Part shown: positions 14,916-22,079 of the stretch, piece after piece
Position numbering within the stretch: position 1 is the first letter of the stretch
Layout of the letters: the number at the start of each line of letters is the position of its first letter
Source: Candidatus Levybacteria bacterium RIFCSPHIGHO2_02_FULL_37_13
GTDB lineage: Bacteria; Patescibacteriota; Microgenomatia; Levybacterales; UBA12049
Reading direction: 5' to 3'
Assembly: GCA_001782195.1 (NCBI GenBank)
Contig: MFNZ01000002.1
Location: 1-37,281, forward strand
Length of the DNA stretch: 37,281 bases
The notes under the pieces: model-generated
Told to the model about the DNA's origin: nothing
What the model saw: only the letters and a program-made list of their open reading frames with translations
The model's database searches: none
Translations under genes and position numbers: made by a program

Positions 14916-15798
14916 AGCTTTGTTTTGGAACAATAGGTCCCAAAGGAATTGTATCATTTGGATCGTCGATAAAAAAGTAGATAACCGGACCTTTTTTTGC
15001 CCCGTCCTCTCGTTCTAAATAATCCATAACCTCCGGCGATCCGCCCAAATGTTTTCCTGTCCATTCAGCAGGCCCAGCATCGCCAATCACAACTACCATC
15101 GCTTTACCATTTTCAGGATTAACAATCAACATCTTCCTGAATTTAAAAAAATCTCTATACTCTTCAACTCTACTGTTATAATCTGGAACTAAAAACGTTT
15201 GCACTGCCAAATAATATTTTTCTCTTAGTTTATCTTTTTGGGTCATCTGCTCTTCCGATAAGGCAAAATATCTCCAAGCTCCAAGACCAGGAGCCATGCC
15301 TGACGACCAAAACTTATCCTGTTCCTCCTTTGTGTCAAAATGCGTATACATATTATCTCCCGGAAAACGAGCTAAATGCTGTTCTGCTCCTATTAATCCA
15401 TAACTTCTGTTAAGCCGCTTATTATCAAGTTCTGCGGTGACTCGAAAACCAAAATCGCCAGATAAAATATCCGCAATTTTATTTTCTTCATTAACTGTTA
15501 AAGGCCTCATTGCACTTGGCAAAATCAGAGACAGATCCGATATCAAAGAAGAAGTAACGTCAACATCTTTTTTTGTTTCGTTACTGACAATAAGTAGTGG
15601 GTTTTTGGGAAGAAGCGGAACGCTTGGACCTGCAAGAAGCAATATCCCTCCAAGAGATCCAATCGCAAGCTGTTTAGAGTTACCAACAAGCCATTCAAGA
15701 GAATCTTTATGCTTTTTCCAAAGTTTCTCTCGTAGTTTTTTGGACCGAGCAGTCCACTTTTGACTTAAATGTTTATAATGCGGCCTTGCAGATATCAT
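14908..15798 (-). CDS. Membrane-anchored protein with double-psi-barrel-like domain
   Basis: 296 residues. A basic cytoplasmic start (about 1-40), one TM helix (about 43-60) and an extracellular part follow. Near the C-terminus KMLIVNPENGKAMVVVIGDA, GPAEWTGKHLGGSPEVMDYL resembles the RlpA/expansin double-psi beta-barrel: a strand, NG-K-VVV, an invariant-type D-GP and a (G)xSPxxMxxL end, where the Asp would be the catalytic residue. This would make it a wall-cleaving or wall-binding protein, but the match is by eye. It has a good GGTGA ribosome site and follows pilB by 7 bp, so it may clear wall for a pilus or secretion machine. Confidence 0.65.
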   Translation of the reverse strand: MISARPHYKHLSQKWTARSKKLREKLWKKHKDSLEWLVGNSKQLAIGSLGGILLLAGPSVPLLPKNPLLIVSNETKKDVDVTSSLISDLSLILPSAMRPLTVNEENKIADILSGDFGFRVTAELDNKRLNRSYGLIGAEQHLARFPGDNMYTHFDTKEEQDKFWSSGMAPGLGAWRYFALSEEQMTQKDKLREKYYLAVQTFLVPDYNSRVEEYRDFFKFRKMLIVNPENGKAMVVVIGDAGPAEWTGKHLGGSPEVMDYLEREDGAKKGPVIYFFIDDPNDTIPLGPIVPKQSYG

Positions 15799-15805
15799 CT
15801 GTTTT

Positions 15806-16996
15806 TCACCCTATTCGCGAACCTAAAACCCTAGAGACTTCCTCAATTGTAGTGACGCCTTGAAAAACTTTCTCCATTGCCGCGTCCCTTAGGCTTCTTG
15901 CCTTTTTCCTTTGAATAAGCGCGGATATATATGAAGGAAGTTTATATTCGATAATGCACGTTTTTATCTCCTCGTCAAAATACACCACTTCAAAAACTCC
16001 GGTTCTTCCAAGATATCCCGTGTTGCCGCATTTATCGCAACCCCGGCCTTTTTGGAAATTAATAGGAGTAGTATGGTGTTCTATTAAATTTCTGGTGTAA
16101 GTATCAAGCTTTTCAAGTTCCTTTATCGCATATGGTTCTTTGCACGAATCGCAAATCTTTCTTACCAACCTTGTCGAAATCACGCCCTTTATTGTCTGGG
16201 CAATTATTGAATTCGTGACCCCAAATTCAAGAAAGCGAGTAATAAGCGCCGGCACATCAAAAGTATGAAATGTAGTAAGTATCAAAATACCTGTCAGGGT
16301 TGCCAGTATGGCCATTTGCGCTGTGTCAACATCTCTTATTTCTCCCAACATAACAACGTCCGGATCTTGCCTAACAACAGATCTCATAGCCTTTACATAA
16401 CTTAACCCTATGCTCTCATTAATCTGGGTTTGGCGTATATTGGTCATTTGATATTCTATTGGATCTTCAAGAGTAATAATATTTTTGTTCGGCTTATTTA
16501 ATGCGTGAATAATCGAATAAAGAAGATTTGTTTTTCCCGATCCTGTCGGACCGGTTGTTAAAACCATCCCGGACGAACTGGAAATAAGCTTATTTACAAG
16601 CTCCAGCTGATCGGGCAATAAACCTAATCCTTCAAGCCTGATTAAAATATCCTCTCTATTTAATATACGAAAAACAATAGTTTCTCCATATAAGGAAGGC
16701 AATACCGAAACTCGAATGTTATAAACTTTATTCATATAATTAAATTCAAAGTGGCCATCTTGAGGCAACCGTCGTTCTGTAATGTTCATGTTTGACATTA
16801 CTTTTATCATGGAAATAATATTGTCCTGCAGGTGATTTCCTAAAACTTCAATTTGCTGGAGAAGTCCGTCTATCCTAAACCTAATGTTAAGAGTATCTCT
16901 TTCTGGTTCGATATGAACATCGCTCGCGCGCTTCGCAATAGCGTTATGCATAGTATTTTCAAACCAGCTGCTTACGTCTTGGGGTTGATTATCCAT
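15806..16996 (-). CDS. pilB: Type IV pilus/type II secretion assembly ATPase, PilB/GspE-type
   Basis: 396 residues, compared with about 560 for full PilB: the N1 domain is missing and the protein begins at the N2 region (RASDVHIEPERDTLNIRFRI). Walker A GPTGSGKT lies at 149-156, the Asp box in IITLEDPIEY, Walker B in VVMLGEIRD, and the zinc site in CDSC plus CDKCGNTGYLGRTGVFE. In the His box the usual LTGH is LTGI (ATLTGILILTTFHTFDVP), while the second His is kept. It powers pilin assembly or secretion at the inner membrane; no pilin or platform gene lies in this window. Confidence 0.93.
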   Translation of the reverse strand: MDNQPQDVSSWFENTMHNAIAKRASDVHIEPERDTLNIRFRIDGLLQQIEVLGNHLQDNIISMIKVMSNMNITERRLPQDGHFEFNYMNKVYNIRVSVLPSLYGETIVFRILNREDILIRLEGLGLLPDQLELVNKLISSSSGMVLTTGPTGSGKTNLLYSIIHALNKPNKNIITLEDPIEYQMTNIRQTQINESIGLSYVKAMRSVVRQDPDVVMLGEIRDVDTAQMAILATLTGILILTTFHTFDVPALITRFLEFGVTNSIIAQTIKGVISTRLVRKICDSCKEPYAIKELEKLDTYTRNLIEHHTTPINFQKGRGCDKCGNTGYLGRTGVFEVVYFDEEIKTCIIEYKLPSYISALIQRKKARSLRDAAMEKVFQGVTTIEEVSRVLGSRIG

Positions 16997-17014
16997 TTTT
17001 CACCTTAATCACAT

Positions 17015-17042
17015 CGTATACTTTCCTAATAGAAGTTGTCAA
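17015..17042 (-). promoter_or_regulatory. Promoter of the pilB operon
   Basis: Minus-strand TTGACA (17042-17037), a 16-base spacer and TATACG (17020-17015), then a leader of about 18 bases with AAGGTG ahead of the ATG at 16996. Unlike most operon heads here, this one keeps a ribosome site. Confidence 0.65.
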
Positions 17043-17075
17043 TATGATTTAGCGGAATATATTTAGGGTAAAAAT

Positions 17076-19793
17076 TCAATTAGGGTAGTGACATTTCTTA
17101 TACTTCTTCCCGCTTCCGCACCAACATTTATCATTTCGGCCGAGTTTATTTTTTCCTAATCCTTGATTAGATCCCTGATTTTTATCTGGCTGGCTTACTT
17201 CTCTACTTTGAAGAGACGGAGAAATTGATGTGTCGCCTGCTGCCTGTTTAATAACATGCTGGTGCTGATGAGGAATTATCGGTGCTTGCTGAACTTGAAT
17301 TTTATAGATTCTGTGGACTATCTCATCATCGATTCCACTGATTAATTGCTCAAACATTTTGAATGCCTCGTTTTTGTATTCAACCAACGGATCTCTTTGT
17401 CCGTAACCCCGAAGGCCAATGCCTCCTCTTAAGTTTTCAATTGCATCCAAGTGATCCATCCAAAGATTATCAACAACCGATAGTATTACAAATCGCTCTA
17501 TTTGACGCATTAGTTCTTTTCCCAAATGCTGCTCTCTTTTTTCGTAAACATCTGTTGCGATTTTTGAAAGAAGATTTATTCTTTCATCAGTCGTTGACAA
17601 CCTTTCGATCTGCTGAACTAATTGTTTTTTAGAATTTTCGTCAAATGGAATAATCGTAACAAAATCATCACTGATTTTTTCTCCTTGAGATTTATCACCA
17701 GTATCAATTTCGCTACTATAAAGATTAACAATCGTAGCAATTGCCATATTTATTTTTTCTAGCATTTCATCTTTAGTCGAACTCTCTTTTTCCGAAGTTC
17801 CTTCTAATATCTTTCTTCTCCTTTTGTAAATAATCTCTCTTTGCTTATTTAAAACATCATCGTAGTCAACCAAATGCTTTCTGATATCAAAATTAAACCC
17901 TTCAACCTTACTCTGTGCTTGCTCAATTGCTCTTGACACAATCATATGTTGCAGGGGCATATTTTCCGGCATGTTAAATCTAGTCATAAGATTAGAAATA
18001 GTCTCTCCTCCAAAAATGCGCATTATCTCATCATCAAGACTTACAAAAAAACGTGATACTCCCGGATCGCCCTGACGACCTGATCGTCCGCGCAGCTGGT
18101 TGTCAATCCTTCGCGACTCGTGCCGCTCGGTACCAATCACATAAAGCCCGCCGGACGCAACAACCTCATTATGCTTTTTTTCCCATGCTTTCCATTCGGT
18201 TGTCCCTACCTTTTCTTTTCCATCCTCATATTTTGGTGTATCGCCACCCAAAATAATATCTACCCCTCTTCCCGCCATATTGGTCGCAACAGTAATTGCG
18301 CCTTTTTCTCCGGCCTTTGCAATTATTTGCGCCTCTTTTTCGTGATTCTTGGCATTTAAGATTTCATGCTTTACGTTACGGCGCCTTAACAATTGAGATA
18401 TTAATTCGTTTTTCTCAATCGAAGTAGTTCCTACCAAAACCGGTTGTCCCTTTTTGTACGCTTTTTCTATTTCATCCGCAACTGCTGACAACTTTGCTCT
18501 GCCTGTTTTATAAACAAAATCGTTATGATCTTTTCTCACCATCGGCTTATTTGTAGGAATAACTACTACCGGAAGATTGTAGATCTTATGAAATTCCCTT
18601 GCTTCTGTTACAGCTGTACCGGTCATTCCTGCTAATTTTTCGTACATACGGAAATAATTTTGCAAAGAAACAGTAGCCAGTGTCTTTGACTCTCTCTGGA
18701 TTGTGACCCCTTCTTTTGCCTCAATTGCCTGGTGCAAACCTTCAGATAAGCGTCTTCCCATAAGTAGCCGTCCTGTAAACTCATCAACTAAAATAACTTG
18801 ATTATCCTTCACTATGTAGTCTTTTTCTTTCTTAAATAGTGTTCGCGCCTTAAGCGCTGCTTCCAAATGATAGACAGTATCAAAATCCTTTTCATAAATA
18901 TTGCTAATTCCATACAGCTTTTCTATTTTCCCAATTCCATGATCTGTTAAATGAGCGGTTCGCAATTTCTCATCAATTTTATAATCGATTTCCGAATTCA
19001 ATTTCTCGATTAATTTTGCGTATTCATAATATTTTTGCGCCGGCGCTTCATCTGGCGCCGATATAATATGAGGCGTTCTAGCTTCATCAATCAAAACTGA
19101 ATCTACTTCGTCAACAACAGCGTAGTAATAATTTTTTTGAACCAGATCTTTTATATCTTGCGCCATATTGTCCCTTAGATAATCAAACCCAAACTCGGAA
19201 TTTATTCCATATACAATATCAGCTTCATAAGCTTCTTTTCTCGTGACGGGCTTTAGATGCGCTAATCTAAATTCCGAAGCGTCCCGGTCTAAATGTTCAA
19301 AATCAAAAACAAATGACTGCTCGCTAATAATAGTAGAAACTTTAAGTCCCAAAAGATTAAATGCAGGACCCATCCAACCGGCGTCTCGGCGGGCAAGATA
19401 ATCATTAACCGTCACCAAATGAACACTTTTTCCTGTTAAGCTATGCAGGTATAATGCGGGAATTGCGGAAAGAGTTTTTCCTTCACCTGTTTTTTGCTCT
19501 GCGATTTTTCCCGATGCTAAAACAACACCCGCAATAAGTTGAACATCATAATGTCTTTGACCTATTGTTCTTTTTGCTGCCTCGCGAACTAAAGCAAAAG
19601 CTTCCGGTAAAATTAGATCCAAAGGCTCACTCTCTGCTACCCTTTCTCGAAACTCCTGCGTTTTTTTAGGAAAGTCTTTATCTTTTAACTTTTTTGTTTT
19701 TTCCTCAAGTCTATTGATTTGCAAGACCAGAGGTTTTATTTTGTTTATTTCTTTTTCGTTTGAGTCGAATATCTTATTGAAAATATTGAACAT
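17076..19793 (-). CDS. secA: Preprotein translocase ATPase SecA
   Basis: 905 residues, full length. Walker A QKTGEGKTL is at about 100-108; VHLVTVNDYLARRDA, NSEFGFDYLRDNM and AVVDEVDSVLIDEARTP are the first motor domain; GMTGTA, VLVGTTSIEKNE, TNMAGRGVDIIL and RQGDPGVSRFFVSLDDEIMRIF the rest. The C-terminus keeps the SEC-C zinc motif (DKCWCGSGKKYKKCHYPN), which contacts SecB or the ribosome in other bacteria. SecA drives secretion of the many signal-peptide proteins seen here. The start has no Shine-Dalgarno; a -10 box lies six bases upstream and a terminator 17 bases upstream, so its expression is unusual. Confidence 0.98.
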   Translation of the reverse strand: MFNIFNKIFDSNEKEINKIKPLVLQINRLEEKTKKLKDKDFPKKTQEFRERVAESEPLDLILPEAFALVREAAKRTIGQRHYDVQLIAGVVLASGKIAEQKTGEGKTLSAIPALYLHSLTGKSVHLVTVNDYLARRDAGWMGPAFNLLGLKVSTIISEQSFVFDFEHLDRDASEFRLAHLKPVTRKEAYEADIVYGINSEFGFDYLRDNMAQDIKDLVQKNYYYAVVDEVDSVLIDEARTPHIISAPDEAPAQKYYEYAKLIEKLNSEIDYKIDEKLRTAHLTDHGIGKIEKLYGISNIYEKDFDTVYHLEAALKARTLFKKEKDYIVKDNQVILVDEFTGRLLMGRRLSEGLHQAIEAKEGVTIQRESKTLATVSLQNYFRMYEKLAGMTGTAVTEAREFHKIYNLPVVVIPTNKPMVRKDHNDFVYKTGRAKLSAVADEIEKAYKKGQPVLVGTTSIEKNELISQLLRRRNVKHEILNAKNHEKEAQIIAKAGEKGAITVATNMAGRGVDIILGGDTPKYEDGKEKVGTTEWKAWEKKHNEVVASGGLYVIGTERHESRRIDNQLRGRSGRQGDPGVSRFFVSLDDEIMRIFGGETISNLMTRFNMPENMPLQHMIVSRAIEQAQSKVEGFNFDIRKHLVDYDDVLNKQREIIYKRRRKILEGTSEKESSTKDEMLEKINMAIATIVNLYSSEIDTGDKSQGEKISDDFVTIIPFDENSKKQLVQQIERLSTTDERINLLSKIATDVYEKREQHLGKELMRQIERFVILSVVDNLWMDHLDAIENLRGGIGLRGYGQRDPLVEYKNEAFKMFEQLISGIDDEIVHRIYKIQVQQAPIIPHQHQHVIKQAAGDTSISPSLQSREVSQPDKNQGSNQGLGKNKLGRNDKCWCGSGKKYKKCHYPN

Positions 19794-19799
19794 ACACTC

Positions 19800-19805
19800 A
19801 TTTTA
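19800..19805 (-). promoter_or_regulatory. -10 box for secA
   Basis: Minus-strand TAAAAT ends six bases before the secA ATG, with no Shine-Dalgarno. The -35 position would fall within the terminator stem and is not recognisable, so whether secA has its own promoter or depends on readthrough is open. Confidence 0.45.
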
Positions 19806-19809
19806 CCAC

Positions 19810-19840
19810 AAAAAACCCCCCACCGTATTAGGGTGAGGGG
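19810..19840 (-). terminator. Intrinsic terminator directly upstream of secA
   Basis: On the minus strand CCCCTCACC (19840-19832), a 7-base loop and GGTGGGGGG (19824-19816) form a 9 bp stem with one G-U pair, followed by six T. It ends 16 bases before the secA start codon, so it must terminate a transcript from the short upstream unit. Confidence 0.85.
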
Positions 19841-19884
19841 TTACCAACTGATCAATTGGTAATGCTCCAAATAGCTTACCAATT
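19841..19884 (-). promoter_or_regulatory. Competing hairpins in the secA leader
   Basis: Three minus-strand segments can pair in two exclusive ways: AATTGGTAA (19884-19876) with TTACCAATT (19862-19854), or that same TTACCAATT with AGTTGGTAA (19849-19841). The first segment overlaps the stop codon of the poly-lysine ORF, so a ribosome there would block the first hairpin. The terminator follows at once. The layout resembles an attenuator, but no element is seen that would open the terminator stem itself. Confidence 0.55.
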
Positions 19885-19912
19885 ACTTCTTCTTCTTCTT
19901 TTTCTTTGCCAT
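19883..19912 (-). CDS. Nine-codon poly-lysine ORF
   Basis: Minus-strand ATG GCA then seven Lys codons (AAG AAA AAG x5) and TAA. It has the strongest ribosome site in the window: GGGGGTGAT, nearly the full complement of the usual 16S 3' end, ending about seven bases before the ATG. A purposeful start of translation on such a short frame, followed by hairpins and a terminator and then secA, suggests a leader peptide or a very small basic peptide. No known family applies. Confidence 0.55.
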   Translation of the reverse strand: MAKKKKKKK

Positions 19913-20070
19913 TTTAGAATCACCCCCTTTTTAAATGTGATAATAATATCCTGAATAATTTTTTAATATTTGTCAAGTAAAATACCTTGCTTCAAAATTG
20001 ATAGTTTAGACCTTTAAATAAAGAAGAAAAATGAAGCTCAAAAATGATAATTTTAAATTAAAATTATGCA

Positions 20071-20145
20071 AATTGTTCAATTGTTGAATTGTTAAATTGT
20101 TGAAAATCTATCGGTAACAATGTAGCAATTTAGCAATATAACAAT
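20071..20145. repeat. Inverted pair of four-copy octamer arrays
   Basis: Left arm 20071-20102 is four 8-bp units of the form AATTGTTN. Right arm 20114-20145 is four units (GTAACAAT, GTAGCAAT, TTAGCAAT, ATAACAAT) that are diverged reverse complements. Eleven bases separate them. The arms can fold into a roughly 32 bp imperfect stem, and the right end overlaps the serS stop codon. The 19926-20070 part of the spacer is AT-rich, with a lone TTGACA at 19971-19976 on the minus strand and nothing else I can support. Confidence 0.8.
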
Positions 20146-21422
20146 TATTCTTTAGGTTTTATTACAGACTTACCAACATATTTTCTCAGCGCCTCTGGTA
20201 CAACTACCGAACCATCTTCCTGTTGATAATTTTCGAGAATCGCAATTATAGTTCTGCCAATTGCAAAAGCAGTACCATTAAGAATATGGGAATATTTTTT
20301 TTCATTGCCATCCTGATATTTAATATTCAGTCTTCTTGCCTGAAAATCTGTTGTTGTTGATGTTGATGTAACTTCTCTGTATTTTCCCTGTCCGGGCATC
20401 CATGCTTCTATGTCGTATTTTCGGGCGATTGGAAATCCTAAATCGCCGGTACACATTTTTACAACCTGGTATGGAATTTCCAAAAGTTGAAATAATTTTT
20501 CCTCAAGAGATAAAAGGTATTCGTGTTCTTTATCGTCATCTTCTTCTGTAACAAAAGAAACCATTTCTACTTTATCGAACTGATGAACCCTTAAAATTCC
20601 TCTTGTATCTTTTCCATAACTTCCTGCTTCTCTCCGAAACGCGGACGAAAATCCAACATAACGCTTGGGTAATTCTTTTTTTTGAAAAATTTCATCCTTA
20701 TGCATTGGAACAATTGAATGTTCTGCAGTTCCAACCAAATACAATTCCTTTTTTTCTTCGGGATCATTCAAATTGTAGTAATCTTCATTTCCTCCCGCTT
20801 GCCAATACCCAAGACCTTCTGTAATTTCTTTGTGAATTAGTACCGGAGGAATTATCGGAGTAAAACCTTCCGAAGTCAAAACTTCTAATACTAATTGAAC
20901 TAATGCAAATTCTAAAAGCGCTCCTTCGTTTTTTAAATATGCAAATCGTGTTCCGGAAACTTTTGCTGCTCTTTTTACATCAATTATATCTAAACCTTCA
21001 CCAAGATCCAGATGATCTTTTGGAGTAAAAGAAAATGGAGACGGAAGCATGTGTTTTCTAATAACTTCATTTTCCGATTCATCTTTTCCAACCCTTACGT
21101 TAGCTTTTGGAAGATTTGGAATTTTTAATAGCCATTCATGAAGTTCTTCTTCGACCGACTTTAATGCGTGTTCTTTTATCTCCAATTCGTTTTTAACTCT
21201 TTTTCCTTCTTCAATATATTTATTTTTTTCATTGTCAACCGCGTTTGACGCGGCTTTTGAGAATTTGTTTCTCTCTTCCCTAAGTTTTTGAACCGCAATA
21301 AAAAGTTCTTTGCATTTTGCGTCTATTTCGAGAACATGATCTATTTCAATAGCGATTCCTTTATCTTTCGCAGCCCTTTGAACCACCGATGGATTTTCCC
21401 TGATAAACTTTATATCTAACAT
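20145..21422 (-). CDS. serS: Seryl-tRNA synthetase
   Basis: 425 residues, normal length. An N-terminal antiparallel coiled coil (about 30-105) binds the tRNA long arm. Class II motifs follow: VGTAEHSIVPMHKDE, motif 2 SSAFRREAGSYGKDTRGILR, and motif 3 NGTAFAIGRTIIAILENYQ; MCTGDLGFPIARKYDIEAWM lines the active site. It charges tRNA-Ser with serine. It lies 45 bp after rdgB in the lysS-rdgB-serS unit; the spacer is filled by a heptamer array. Confidence 0.98.
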   Translation of the reverse strand: MLDIKFIRENPSVVQRAAKDKGIAIEIDHVLEIDAKCKELFIAVQKLREERNKFSKAASNAVDNEKNKYIEEGKRVKNELEIKEHALKSVEEELHEWLLKIPNLPKANVRVGKDESENEVIRKHMLPSPFSFTPKDHLDLGEGLDIIDVKRAAKVSGTRFAYLKNEGALLEFALVQLVLEVLTSEGFTPIIPPVLIHKEITEGLGYWQAGGNEDYYNLNDPEEKKELYLVGTAEHSIVPMHKDEIFQKKELPKRYVGFSSAFRREAGSYGKDTRGILRVHQFDKVEMVSFVTEEDDDKEHEYLLSLEEKLFQLLEIPYQVVKMCTGDLGFPIARKYDIEAWMPGQGKYREVTSTSTTTDFQARRLNIKYQDGNEKKYSHILNGTAFAIGRTIIAILENYQQEDGSVVVPEALRKYVGKSVIKPKE

Positions 21423-21426
21423 AATT

Positions 21427-21461
21427 TTAGAAATTAGAAATTAGAAATTAGAAATTAGAAA
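21427..21461. repeat. Heptamer array, five TTAGAAA units
   Basis: Five perfect tandem copies of TTAGAAA between rdgB and serS, five bases before the serS ATG. The same word appears at 642-655 (two copies, at the tsaC/tsaB border) and at 34528-34541 (two copies, before the cytidylyltransferase-like gene). Confidence 0.9.
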
Positions 21462-21467
21462 TTTAAA

Positions 21468-22079
21468 TTAAAGCCTTACCTCCTTTACTATAATAGGCTT
21501 TAATTTATTGATTGCTATGTATCTATGATTATACTTCTTCATCTCACCTTTGGTCAATTCGCTTTCGTGATAGTATTTTTGAACATCAGGAAGGTAGAAA
21601 AAAGAACGATACGGATAACCATGTAAAAGTTTCATGTGCGGTTTTTTAGCAATTTCTCCTTCCACTTTTCCCATCCGGCTCCATACATTTCCATTTGGCA
21701 ATGCTAAAGATACTACTAATCTAAAAACAGCTTTCCTATTATCCTCCGGTAATTTTTTTGAAACTTTTATCATATAATTTATCAAATCCTCATCGCTTGC
21801 CTCGAATCCTAGCCATCTTCTGCTTTTTATTCCAGGAGCATTATTTAAAGCTGATATCTCAATTCCTCCATCATCTGAAATCGCCGGTAACCCGCTTTTT
21901 TTGGCATAAAACAATGCTTTTTTCTGTGAATTTTCTTTATATGTTTTCCCAGTTTCTTCAATGTCATCGATAATTCCAACGTCTGATAATGAAACGAGTT
22001 GTACTGGCAAATCAGACAAAAAATCTTTATACTCCCTCAACTTCCCCGGATTCGTCGTAGCAATCAGAAGTTTTTTCAT
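21468..22079 (-). CDS. rdgB: RdgB/HAM1-like non-canonical purine NTP pyrophosphatase
   Basis: 203 residues. Family features are KLLIATTNPGKLREYKDFL at the start (phosphate-binding), ETGKTYKENSQKKALFYAKK, SGLPAISDDGGIEISALNNAPGI (metal-binding Asp pair) and GKVEGEIAKKP. The typical C-terminal SHR motif is replaced by NHRYIAINKL. It hydrolyses dITP, ITP and XTP to keep them out of DNA and RNA. The ATG overlaps the lysS stop (ATGA). Confidence 0.92.
   Translation of the reverse strand: MKKLLIATTNPGKLREYKDFLSDLPVQLVSLSDVGIIDDIEETGKTYKENSQKKALFYAKKSGLPAISDDGGIEISALNNAPGIKSRRWLGFEASDEDLINYMIKVSKKLPEDNRKAVFRLVVSLALPNGNVWSRMGKVEGEIAKKPHMKLLHGYPYRSFFYLPDVQKYYHESELTKGEMKKYNHRYIAINKLKPIIVKEVRL

Noticed and set aside
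20071-21461. Tandem words as a CRISPR array
   Set aside because: Units are 7-8 bp with no spacers and no cas genes nearby.
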